Shown: positions 1 to 7,311 of the stretch, in pieces
How positions within the stretch are numbered: the first letter of the stretch is position 1
Layout: each line of letters opens with the position of its first letter
Source: Poriferisodalis sp965262965
GTDB lineage: Bacteria > Actinomycetota > Acidimicrobiia > Acidimicrobiales > Poriferisodalaceae
Assembly: GCF_965262965.1 (NCBI RefSeq)
Contig: NZ_OZ253573.1
Coordinates: 1,116,001 to 1,180,000, forward strand
Direction of reading: 5' to 3'
Length of the DNA stretch: 64,000 bases
The notes under the pieces: generated by a model
Database searches by the model: none
The model's input: the letters and a program-made list of their open reading frames with translations, nothing else
What the model was told of the DNA's origin: nothing
Translations under genes and position numbers: made by a program

Positions 1-246
1 ACACGCGACGGGCGATCGGGATCACATGCAGACCGCTCTTGCCGCCATGGCAGTTGATCCGCTGTCCTTCCACACATGCGTCAACCCCCGCACGGATACC
101 GGACCATGTGGCGGGGGACGCGAGCAGGATGTGCATGCCAGGCACGGTCGAAGCGCGTTGCCGGTCCGCGTTTGGCTGCGACGCATGCGGCGGTCACGGC
201 GGGCCGGATCGAGAAAAATTCAGTTCGAGATGGGTGGTGGCACGTC

Positions 247-252
247 TACGAT
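247..252 (+). promoter_or_regulatory. -10-like box (TACGAT) for the antitoxin gene
   Basis: TACGAT ends 6 bases before the GTG at 259. This matches the TANNNT-then-start arrangement seen at many other genes here and suggests a leaderless transcript. It also supports choosing GTG 259 over upstream starts. No -35 element was identified. Confidence 0.35.
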
Positions 253-258
253 GGCGGT

Positions 259-606
259 GTGGCGACTGCAAACGCACATGACGAGATCACTCAAGCGCTG
301 GCTGATCTTCGCGATTCGATGTCTCACCGAGCCGAGATTTCTTGCCTCGGCCCGGAGATCGAGCGTGCCGTGGCAGCAGGCGCGTCCTGGGATCAAGTCG
401 TTACCGCTATCGGACGCGAACAAGACGAAGCCTGGGAACAACTGCGCCATGACGTTCGTTCCGCGATCCTGCGAAATGCCTCGTCAAGCGATGCCCTGCC
501 AGAAGCACAGGCGATGGAACTCGCAGTCGCCGAAACGAAGGCCGTGCGCAAGGAGCATGCGCGGGAACGGTCGCGTCGGAGCCGGCGGTCGGGTTCCTCC
601 CTCTGA
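259..606 (+). CDS. Putative antitoxin partner of PIN toxin
   Basis: A 115-residue, mostly charged helical protein whose stop lies 2 bases before the GTG of a PIN-domain gene, the usual antitoxin-toxin order. The central part (about residues 30-65) has a short amphipathic pattern compatible with a helix-turn-helix, and the C-terminus ends in an Arg/Ser-rich tail. I do not recognise a named antitoxin family. The open frame extends upstream to 76, but the TACGAT box and the loss of protein-like composition favour GTG 259. The antitoxin role is inferred from position alone. Confidence 0.5.
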   Translation: MATANAHDEITQALADLRDSMSHRAEISCLGPEIERAVAAGASWDQVVTAIGREQDEAWEQLRHDVRSAILRNASSSDALPEAQAMELAVAETKAVRKEHARERSRRSRRSGSSL

Positions 607-608
607 CA

Positions 609-1028
609 GTGAGGGCCGTCATTGACACAAACGTTCACGTTTCCGCGCTCATGGGCACGGGACCACCGGCGCGAATCATGGCGGACTGGCAAGACGAACA
701 AACATTCGAGCTGGTGATCTGTCCCAGTCTCATCCGTGAGATCAGTGACGTGTGCAGTCGCCCCCACATAGCGCGCAGGCTCCCGAGAGCTGTGGTCCGC
801 AACTACCTGCTGGCGGTCAATGACAAAGCCGCCGGAATGCCCGACCCAGCACAAATAGCGGCCGTGACGCGAGACAGCGGCGACGACTATCTCATCGCTT
901 TGGCGCGATCTGCGAATTCCGACTTCATCGTGAGCGGCGATAAGGACTTGCTCGAATGGCCGGAGCAACAACCGCCCGTTGTCACCCCGGCGGAATTCGA
1001 AGATCTGCTCAATGTCGAGGCCGTCTGA
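609..1028 (+). CDS. PIN-domain toxin (putative toxin-antitoxin PIN family)
   Basis: A 139-residue PIN-fold ribonuclease, the class that cleaves RNA using a cluster of acidic residues and Mg2+. The N-terminus reads VIDTNVHVSAL, with the first catalytic Asp at residue 5. A mid-protein acidic patch (SGDDYLIALA) and a late SGDKDLLEW supply further acids, an order typical of the COG1569-type PIN family. It starts with GTG 2 bases after the upstream putative antitoxin, so the two are probably translated together. The partner is not a classic VapB, so the exact system is unclear. Confidence 0.8.
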   Translation: MRAVIDTNVHVSALMGTGPPARIMADWQDEQTFELVICPSLIREISDVCSRPHIARRLPRAVVRNYLLAVNDKAAGMPDPAQIAAVTRDSGDDYLIALARSANSDFIVSGDKDLLEWPEQQPPVVTPAEFEDLLNVEAV

Positions 1029-1082
1029 CAGGGACTCGTTGAGTCACGACCGACGGCGAGAGTGCGTCGGGGCGGAAGTGAC

Positions 1083-1538
1083 TCAGTCGGCGCCGGCGTC
1101 GGCGAAGAGGAACATCATCGAGGCTTCGCAGACCACCTGACCGTTCACGTTCGCCGTGCCCGTTGCACGGCCGCCCCTGGTTGACAGGCGATCGATCGTG
1201 GCTTCGAGCCGCAGCGTGTCGCCCGGGATCACCTGGCGGCGGAAGCGGGCCCTGTCGATGCCACCGAACAGCGCGAGCTTGCCCTTCAGAGATGAGGCCG
1301 AGGCGGCTGCTAGACCCGCCGTCTGCGCAATGGCTTCGACCATGAGTACCCCGGGCAGGGTCGGCCTACCGGGAAAGTGACCGGTGAAGAACGCCTCGTC
1401 GCCGCTGAGGTGCCAGAGTCCCACGCAGCGCTCGCCGGGTTCGAGTTCGACGATCTCATCGACGAGCAGGAACGGCGCTCGGTGCGGCAGCAACTCCTCG
1501 GGATGCGGGAAGCCAGGCTCGTTCGCTGCGTCACTCAC
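1083..1538 (-). CDS. fabZ: 3-hydroxyacyl-[acyl-carrier-protein] dehydratase FabZ
   Basis: This hot-dog enzyme dehydrates 3-hydroxyacyl-ACP in type II fatty acid synthesis. The signatures are LLPHRAPFLLVD, holding the catalytic His, then GHFPGRPTLPGV and EAIAQ, holding the catalytic Glu. With the GTG at 1538 it is 151 residues, normal for FabZ. The frame extends to 1610, but those residues are low-quality and unlike FabZ. It is the last minus-strand gene after the trp cluster and converges on the PIN toxin gene. A lone fabZ without other fab genes may be a second copy. Confidence 0.9.
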   Translation of the reverse strand: MSDAANEPGFPHPEELLPHRAPFLLVDEIVELEPGERCVGLWHLSGDEAFFTGHFPGRPTLPGVLMVEAIAQTAGLAAASASSLKGKLALFGGIDRARFRRQVIPGDTLRLEATIDRLSTRGGRATGTANVNGQVVCEASMMFLFADAGAD

Positions 1539-1625
1539 TGGGGCGAAGCTACCGCCAGTGCGCGCCGAGGGGCCGAGAGGTCCGTGAGCGCAGCCAACAA
1601 GAGCCCCCAACCGCGTACCCGCTGT

Positions 1626-2021
1626 TCACTGCGTACCGAAGGTGCTCCGCTGGTAGGCCACGACGGCGGCAATCTCGGCATCGGTGAGAAGCCCGCCGAA
1701 CGGAGGCATCGAGCCGCGGCCGTTCCACACCACCGACAGGTGGTCGCGAACGGCGAGCCGTTCGCTGACGCCGCCGAGCGCCGCACCCACGCCACCGCTG
1801 CCGTCGCTGCCGTGGCACACCGAGCAGCTGTCACCGAAGACCTCGTTCCCGAGCGCCACATCTGCGCTGGCGAACGCCAGCTCCAGCCGATCCACATCGG
1901 CCTCGGTCGCATCGCCTCCACCACAGCTCGCGAGCCCGATCGCGACTGCGAGCGCCAGCGCTGGCACCCGCCACCTGCGGCGCTTCACTTCACCACGATT
2001 AGGCGTGAATGGCTTGCTCAT
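1626..2021 (-). CDS. Lipoprotein c-type cytochrome
   Basis: A 131-residue secreted monoheme cytochrome c. The N-terminus has an RRR charge patch, a hydrophobic stretch and a lipobox LASC at residues 30-33, so the mature protein should be lipid-anchored outside the membrane. Heme is attached at CSVCH, and SMPPFGG supplies a likely axial Met. The ATG overlaps the upstream gene's stop as ATGA, so it is co-transcribed with the tail of the tryptophan cluster. Its electron-transfer partner cannot be told from the window. Confidence 0.88.
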   Translation of the reverse strand: MSKPFTPNRGEVKRRRWRVPALALAVAIGLASCGGGDATEADVDRLELAFASADVALGNEVFGDSCSVCHGSDGSGGVGAALGGVSERLAVRDHLSVVWNGRGSMPPFGGLLTDAEIAAVVAYQRSTFGTQ

Positions 2022-2431
2022 CGGGTCACCCGGGGCGTGCCGACGCCGGTGTAGAGACTCGGCGTCTCATTCCAGCGGCGGGCCATCCAATCGGCGTCCC
2101 GGTAGTGAGCGTGGAAATGGTCCGGTATCTGGCGCATCACCTGGTCGATCACTCCGCTGCTGGGTCCAAAGCGTTGCTCGCCGGCTTCGTTCAAGCGAGC
2201 CAGCATTGCCTCCAACTCCGCAGCGGGCGGATCGGTTCCGTGCCGCTTCCAGACCACCATCGGCGTCGCGCATACCTCACAGTCAGCCACCCAGCACAGC
2301 TCGCCCTCGTGATACCAGTGGGTATAGCGGGCGGCTTGGCAGAGCTCGCAATCGGGGTCCAACTGAGCTGGATCAGAAAGGGCCGGATCAGAAAGGGCCG
2401 GGCCGGGGGAACTCGGTTCGGCAGGATTCAC
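2018..2431 (-). CDS. Diverged HIT-like (histidine triad) protein
   Basis: A 137-residue soluble protein between trpA (3-base gap) and the cytochrome gene (4-base overlap). It carries CELC and CEVC pairs that could bind zinc, a PMVVWKRH segment, a helix ELEAMLARL, and near the C-terminus DHFHAHY, which fits the histidine-triad pattern H-x-H-x-H. This order (zinc Cys, strand, helix, triad) is that of HIT hydrolases acting on nucleotide phosphoanhydrides. The assignment rests on motif order only. The Ser/Asp/Pro-rich N-terminus contains a duplicated five-residue unit. The start is GTG. Confidence 0.55.
   Translation of the reverse strand: MNPAEPSSPGPALSDPALSDPAQLDPDCELCQAARYTHWYHEGELCWVADCEVCATPMVVWKRHGTDPPAAELEAMLARLNEAGEQRFGPSSGVIDQVMRQIPDHFHAHYRDADWMARRWNETPSLYTGVGTPRVTR
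2370..2399. repeat. Two tandem 15-bp units inside the HIT-like gene
   Basis: The unit GGATCAGAAAGGGCC occurs twice back to back. On the minus strand it encodes a repeated ALSDP in the disordered N-terminus of the HIT-like protein. The copies are identical, so the duplication is recent, and it keeps the frame. Confidence 0.9.
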
Positions 2432-2434
2432 CGT

Positions 2435-3235
2435 TCAACCGTGGTCCAGCGCCGATCGGTAGGTCGCCACCAGGTCGCCGACCGCCTCGGGGCCGTCGGC
2501 CATCAGGGTGCGCACCACCGCCGATCCGATGGCCACGCCATCGGCCACCTCGCAGGCTTCGACCGCCTGTTCCGGCGATCCGATGCCGACACCCGTCAGC
2601 ACGGGACGGTCGGTCACTGCTTTGCAGCGTCCGGCGATCTCTGTGGCTGTGCGGGCCAGCGCCGCCCGTTCGCCGGTGACACCCAGCAGGCCAACGGCAT
2701 AGACGAAGCCGCTAGAGGCCGCGCACAGCTCCGCTAGACGGTGCTCGGGGGTGGTCGGCGCCGCCAGCAAGATTGCCTCAATGCCAGCTTCGGCGGCGGC
2801 TTCGAGCCAGCCACCGGCTTCCACGTAGGGAAGGTCGGCCAAGATCGCGGCGGACACTGCCGCTTCCGTCAAAGCTGCGGCGAAACGCTCGTGACCCTGG
2901 TGGTGACACAGGTTGTAATAGGTCATCACGGCGTGGGGAACGCCAGTGTCGAGGTCTCGCGCTTCCTCGAGCACCGATGCCGGCGTGACCCCTGCGTCCA
3001 GCGCTGCGGTGGAGGCTCGCTGGATCACGGGGCCGTCGATGACCGGATCGGAGAACGGGATTCCGATCTCGATGGCGTCAGCACCCGCGGCAGCGGCCGC
3101 TTCGACCGCACGCATCCAGCCGGGATAGCCGCCGGTGACGTAGGGAATGAGCAGCTTTGCGCCGCCGTCACGCCGTGCCCGGAGATGCGATTCCATGGAG
3201 CCATACGGCCCACCTGCCGTATCCGGCGCGCTCAC
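2435..3235 (-). CDS. trpA: Tryptophan synthase alpha subunit
   Basis: It cleaves indole-3-glycerol phosphate to indole and glyceraldehyde-3-phosphate, passing indole to TrpB. The 266 residues form the usual TIM barrel: LIPYVTGGYPGW near residues 29-40, then IEIGIPFSDPVIDGP with the catalytic Glu and Asp, and a late phosphate-binding GIGSPEQ region. The GTG start overlaps the trpB stop as GTGA, so the two subunits are translationally coupled. A 3-base gap separates it from the HIT-like gene. Confidence 0.97.
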   Translation of the reverse strand: MSAPDTAGGPYGSMESHLRARRDGGAKLLIPYVTGGYPGWMRAVEAAAAAGADAIEIGIPFSDPVIDGPVIQRASTAALDAGVTPASVLEEARDLDTGVPHAVMTYYNLCHHQGHERFAAALTEAAVSAAILADLPYVEAGGWLEAAAEAGIEAILLAAPTTPEHRLAELCAASSGFVYAVGLLGVTGERAALARTATEIAGRCKAVTDRPVLTGVGIGSPEQAVEACEVADGVAIGSAVVRTLMADGPEAVGDLVATYRSALDHG

Positions 3236-4431
3236 GGACGCTCTCCGTCCGCAACGGCGCCCGCGTCGCCGGGATGCAGGAGGTCCATCATCTGATCCAC
3301 GTCCTTGTCACCACGTCCCGACAGGTTCATGAGAACGGTCTGGCCAGCCATGGAGGGCGCCTCTCGCACAATCCATGCCAGCGCGTGAGCGCATTCCAGC
3401 GCCGGGATGATCCCCTCAGCGCGACTCATCAGCGTGAAGGCCGAGACGACCTCGTCGTCAGTCACGCTCGGGTACTCGGCCCGGCCGATGGCCGCAAGGT
3501 ACGCGTGCTCAGGACCGACACCCGGGTAGTCCAGTCCGGCTGAGATCGACTCGGCCTCGAGCACTTGGCCGACTTCGTCCTGCATCAGATAGCTCACCAT
3601 GCCGTGGACGACACCCGGCACTCCCCGTCCGACAGCGGCGCCGCCGGCGGGCTCGACACCGACAAGGCGTGCATCGCCGTCTGCGAAGCCCGAGAAAATG
3701 CCCGCGGCGTTGCTCCCCCCGCCGACGCAGGCCACCACGACATCCGGGTCGCCGCCGATCAGCTCCCGGCACTGCGCAGCGGCTTCGTCACCGATGACGT
3801 GATGGAACGTACGCACCATCCACGGATACGGATGCGGTCCCATCACCGAGCCCAGGCAGTAGTGCGTGTGCTCGACGGTCGCGACCCAGTCCCGGAGCGC
3901 CTCATTGACCGCGTCCTTGAGGGTTCTGCTGCCCGAGTTGACCGCCTCGACCTCCGAGCCCAGCAGCTGCATCCGGAACACGTTGAGCGCCTGACGCCCG
4001 ACGTCCACCGCGCCCATGTACACCTTGCATTCCATCCCAAGCAGCGCAGCAGCCGTCGCCGTCGCCACCCCGTGCTGGCCCGCACCCGTCTCGGCGACGA
4101 GCCGTGTCTTGCCCATGCGCTGCGCCAACAACGCCTGCCCGATGACGTTGTTGATCTTGTGCGAGCCGGTGTGATTGAGATCTTCGCGCTTCGCCAGCAA
4201 GCGGACGCCAAGCTGGCTGGACAGGTTCCGGCACTCGGTCATCGGTGAGGGCCGCCCACCGAAGTCGCGCAGCGTCGTCTCGAAGTCCTCAATGAAACCT
4301 GGGTCGGCCCACGCCTGGCGAAACGCCGCTTCAAGCTCTTCGCACGCTGCAACCAGCGTCTCGGGCACGAAGCGGCCTCCGAAGTCGCCAAAGCGACCAT
4401 CCGGTGTTGGCTCGCCCATCACTGCGGTCAT
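3232..4431 (-). CDS. trpB: Tryptophan synthase beta subunit
   Basis: The PLP enzyme that condenses indole with serine to make tryptophan. The 399 residues include FGGRFVPETL at the N-terminus, HTGSHKINNV with the PLP lysine, ETGAGQHGVATA, and the phosphate-binding glycine loop CVGGGSNAAG. The length is normal for the TrpB1 type that pairs with TrpA, whose gene overlaps it by 4 bases. It sits 42 bases after trpF. Confidence 0.98.
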   Translation of the reverse strand: MTAVMGEPTPDGRFGDFGGRFVPETLVAACEELEAAFRQAWADPGFIEDFETTLRDFGGRPSPMTECRNLSSQLGVRLLAKREDLNHTGSHKINNVIGQALLAQRMGKTRLVAETGAGQHGVATATAAALLGMECKVYMGAVDVGRQALNVFRMQLLGSEVEAVNSGSRTLKDAVNEALRDWVATVEHTHYCLGSVMGPHPYPWMVRTFHHVIGDEAAAQCRELIGGDPDVVVACVGGGSNAAGIFSGFADGDARLVGVEPAGGAAVGRGVPGVVHGMVSYLMQDEVGQVLEAESISAGLDYPGVGPEHAYLAAIGRAEYPSVTDDEVVSAFTLMSRAEGIIPALECAHALAWIVREAPSMAGQTVLMNLSGRGDKDVDQMMDLLHPGDAGAVADGERP

Positions 4432-4473
4432 GTCGCCACCCTCATGTCGCTCGGTCCCTGGCCTCGATTCACG

Positions 4474-5145
4474 TCAATCGTCCCGCCAGTCGTACGGTGC
4501 ATCCGCCGCCAGGCTCTCGTCGGCGGCGTCCTCGTACAACGCTCCGGCCTCGTTGGCCACCGAGATGAACTCCCGCATCGCCAGAACGTCTTTGCGGCCC
4601 GGCTCCGACTCAATGCCGGACGCCACGTCGACGCCCCACGGGCGCACGATCTCGATGGCTTGAGCCACGTTGCTGGGTCGAAGGCCGCCTGCAAGCAGCA
4701 GCCGAATGCCACGGTCCCGGCCCTCCAGTTGCCGCCAATCGAAGATGCGCCCGCTGCCTGGGTCGGGACCGTCCACGAGCAGGACCGAGGCTCCGTAGTC
4801 ACGAACGCGCTCAACGTTCGGGTCGCCGGCGACGAATACCTTGATGAGCGCCGGAACTCGCTCTGCGACCCAGCGACTGTCCGCGGCCGTTTCGTTGCCG
4901 TGCAGCTGCGCCATCCGTAGGCCCGCGCCGTCCATCACCTGCACGACCCGTTCGGGCAACTCGTTGCGGAACACACCGACTGTGATGATTCCGCCTGGGA
5001 GTCGTCGCACGATGTCTCGAGCCAGACGGGGCGAGATCTGCCGAGGCGAGCCGGGCACGAAGTTGAACCCGATCGCGTCGGCACCCATCCCCACTGCGAC
5101 GAGCGCGTCCTCTTCGTTCGTGACACCGCACACCTTCACGAACAC
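4474..5145 (-). CDS. trpF: Phosphoribosylanthranilate isomerase
   Basis: Catalyses the Amadori rearrangement of phosphoribosylanthranilate, the third step of tryptophan synthesis. The protein begins with VKVCGVT, which holds the catalytic Cys, and has GFNFVPGSPRQIS and VDGPDPGSG with the acidic partner. At 223 residues it is slightly longer than average because of an acidic C-terminal tail. Its start lies inside the end of trpC (10-base overlap). A separate trpF rules out a PriA-only arrangement like that of Streptomyces and Mycobacterium. Confidence 0.95.
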   Translation of the reverse strand: MFVKVCGVTNEEDALVAVGMGADAIGFNFVPGSPRQISPRLARDIVRRLPGGIITVGVFRNELPERVVQVMDGAGLRMAQLHGNETAADSRWVAERVPALIKVFVAGDPNVERVRDYGASVLLVDGPDPGSGRIFDWRQLEGRDRGIRLLLAGGLRPSNVAQAIEIVRPWGVDVASGIESEPGRKDVLAMREFISVANEAGALYEDAADESLAADAPYDWRDD

Positions 5146-5957
5146 GCCGACCGCCTTTCGTCGCTCTGACCCTGCTGTGTACCCGTTCGCAGGCTGGCTA
5201 CCGCCGCCGCAGGATCGCCACTGGTAACCAGGCTCTCCCCCACAAGAACAGCGTCGTAGCCGACGTCGGCAAGCATCGCCGCATCATCTGGCCCGCGCAC
5301 TCCTGATTCGGCCACTGACGTCACCTCCGCAGGCATCAGCTTGCCCATGCGGGCGGCCCGCTCATGGTCCACCTCGAACGTAACCAGATCACGCTGATTG
5401 ACGCCGACGAGATCGGCGCCTGCTGCGAGCGCGCTCTCGAGCTCAGCCTCATCGTGTGTCTCAACCAGAACGTCGAGCAGAAGCTCACGAGCCAGTCCCA
5501 TGAGGCGGATGATCTCATCTCCCGAGAGCGCCGCGGCGATCAACAACACGGCGTCGGCTCCCATGATGCGCGCATCGAGCACGTCTCGTTCGCTGACCGT
5601 GAAGTCCTTGCGAATCGTTGGCAGCGCGGTCGCCGAACGCGCTGCGGCGAGATCTTCTGCCGAGCCGCCGAAGTTCGGGCCGTCGGTCAGCACCGACAGG
5701 CAGGCGGCACCACCGTCGCTGTACAAGCGGGCCAGCGTCGCAGGATCAAGATCGGCGAACAGAGGGCCTTTCGACGGCGAACGGCGCTTGATCTCCGCAA
5801 CCACGGACAGGCCTTGCGCCCCCAGAGCCGCCCGGAACGGTCGCGGCGGCGGCATCGCAGAAGCCGTCCGACGCAGCGCGTCGAGCGGCCGCTCATCACG
5901 CGACGCCTCAGCTCGGTGCTCGGCGATGATCCGGTCGAGGTAGGTAGCCGACGTCAC
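5136..5957 (-). CDS. trpC: Indole-3-glycerol phosphate synthase
   Basis: Closes the indole ring to give indole-3-glycerol phosphate. The 273-residue TIM barrel shows VVAEIKRRSPSKG with catalytic Lys, LSVLTDGPNFGGS, IRKDF, GVNQRDL, and VAESGVRGPDD for phosphate binding. It overlaps trpF by 10 bases, so translation is probably coupled. A 55-base gap to the upstream ABM gene is too short for clear regulatory features. Confidence 0.97.
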   Translation of the reverse strand: MTSATYLDRIIAEHRAEASRDERPLDALRRTASAMPPPRPFRAALGAQGLSVVAEIKRRSPSKGPLFADLDPATLARLYSDGGAACLSVLTDGPNFGGSAEDLAAARSATALPTIRKDFTVSERDVLDARIMGADAVLLIAAALSGDEIIRLMGLARELLLDVLVETHDEAELESALAAGADLVGVNQRDLVTFEVDHERAARMGKLMPAEVTSVAESGVRGPDDAAMLADVGYDAVLVGESLVTSGDPAAAVASLRTGTQQGQSDERRSACS

Positions 5958-6012
5958 TGGGGTCAGGCGATGGTCGTCGTGCCGGCACTGTCACCTGTGA
6001 CAGGCGCAGGCG

Positions 6013-6327
6013 TCAGAACTCGAGGCCCTTGGCGACAGCGGGATCGAGGAAGGTCAGCTCGGGTCGACCGGCCATGAGGTCCTTCATCGCCCGCCCGAAT
6101 ACCTTCATCTGCTCCGAGCCGCCATGGGCCACAAGCGCAGCTTGGTCGCTGTACAGCTCGTAGAACCACACGACGTCGGCGTCGTTCTGATCCTTGTGCG
6201 CGGCGTAGACCTCGGTGCCGGGCTCACCTGCGGCGTTGCTCATGCCAATGTCGCCGATGACTGCGAGCAGCTCGTCGCGCTTGCCTTCCTTCGCCGTCAG
6301 CTTGGCCAGCAGTGCGGTCTTTGCCAT
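6013..6327 (-). CDS. ABM-domain monooxygenase-like protein
   Basis: A 104-residue protein of the antibiotic-biosynthesis-monooxygenase fold, a ferredoxin-like dimer. It opens with TALLAKLTAKEGKRDELL, continues with a VWFYELYSDQAALVAH strand-helix segment, and ends with a short tail, like the putative quinol monooxygenase YgiN group. A clear purine-rich ribosome site (AGGGAGC) precedes the ATG. It lies inside the tryptophan cluster without an obvious pathway role, so its substrate is unknown. Confidence 0.8.
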   Translation of the reverse strand: MAKTALLAKLTAKEGKRDELLAVIGDIGMSNAAGEPGTEVYAAHKDQNDADVVWFYELYSDQAALVAHGGSEQMKVFGRAMKDLMAGRPELTFLDPAVAKGLEF

Positions 6328-6420
6328 CTCGGTGCTCCCTGGGTTGGTGACGCCGTCTGAGTGAAGCCGTCGTGTCGTTGCGATGCGAGGGTACCCGTGT
6401 GGGCGGCCCGCAAACCGGGT

Positions 6421-7311
6421 CTATATGGTCGCCAGCAGGACGGGTTTGCCACTGGCGGTGTGCACCTCATCCGCTGCATCTCGTCGTGCGAGCGCATAGC
6501 CCACCACGGTGTCTCCCACGGTGGCAGTGCAGCGCACTGTGGCAACTGAGGTTCCCTCGGCGTCCAAGAGCTGTTCGTCAGCTTCGAGCGGAGATGCAGA
6601 ACGGACACGACGCAGAATCCGGCGTCCGCCCGATCGTGAGTCGATGCGTTCGACCAGTTCCTGACCTCGGTAGCAGCCCTTGGTGAACGAGGCAGCGCGT
6701 TCGACGATGCCCGTCTCGTTGGGAATGTCGCCGATCAGAACGCCTGCTCCCATGGCAGGCAGCCCATATGCGATGCGCAATGCGTCGAATTCGTCGGCGG
6801 AAATGCTCTCTGCTTGCGAGAGCGCATCGGGCAAAGTGCCCTCATCAGGCATCAGCACATCGACTCCAGCCGCCAAGGGCCAACGCGCCGCTCGCGCCAC
6901 CCGTTGCCCGACCGACTGATGGGGCAGCGGATCATCGCTGGCAGCGACGTCGCCAGGCGACGGCCTGACTGCTGCAGCACTGCGCAACGCATGCATCGAC
7001 CACTGGTGCCAGGTGAAGTCTGCGCGTGTGCGCAGCTTGAAGCGCTCCAACGACGCTGCGAGGGGCTCACCGAATCCTGGCTCGGTGTCGAGCACGAACG
7101 CCTCCAAAGCGCTGCGGCACAGGCCAAACAGCACCTCGACACGTCCCCGCGGTTCCAGCAGGAATGACAGAGCGCTCTCACCGACGCCGAGAGACTCCAC
7201 ATCGGCGGAGATCTGCCCGTGCAGGTATGCCTGAGCCTCAGGTCCGGACACCACGACGACGTCTCGTGGGACCGTCGCTGCGACGGAACGGTCGAGAGAA
7301 TCGGCGATCAT
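6421..7311 (-). CDS. ygfZ: Folate-binding protein YgfZ
   Basis: A GcvT-like, tetrahydrofolate-binding protein that helps keep iron-sulfur enzymes such as MiaB active. The diagnostic motif KGCYRGQELVERIDS, with the conserved Cys, is in the second half, and the N-terminal half has YLHGQISADV. I chose ATG 7311 because it overlaps the trpEG stop as TGATG. An in-frame start 12 bases upstream is possible. The length of 296 residues is normal. It is co-transcribed with trpEG, though it is not a tryptophan gene. Confidence 0.93.
   Translation of the reverse strand: MIADSLDRSVAATVPRDVVVVSGPEAQAYLHGQISADVESLGVGESALSFLLEPRGRVEVLFGLCRSALEAFVLDTEPGFGEPLAASLERFKLRTRADFTWHQWSMHALRSAAAVRPSPGDVAASDDPLPHQSVGQRVARAARWPLAAGVDVLMPDEGTLPDALSQAESISADEFDALRIAYGLPAMGAGVLIGDIPNETGIVERAASFTKGCYRGQELVERIDSRSGGRRILRRVRSASPLEADEQLLDAEGTSVATVRCTATVGDTVVGYALARRDAADEVHTASGKPVLLATI

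Noticed and set aside
1..150. Open minus-strand frame running off the left edge (contains CHGGKSGLHVIPIARR).
   Set aside because: It is about 45 codons, overlaps the region before the antitoxin, and matches no family I recognise. It may be the start of a gene outside the window, but there is too little to call.
1050..1070. 6-bp hairpin (CCGACG/CGTCGG) between the PIN toxin and fabZ.
   Set aside because: Short, GC-only stem with no T-run. Too common in this composition to call a terminator.
5364..6077. Long plus-strand frames opposite trpC and many other biosynthetic genes.
   Set aside because: They are antisense shadows of well-supported genes, a normal effect of high GC content.
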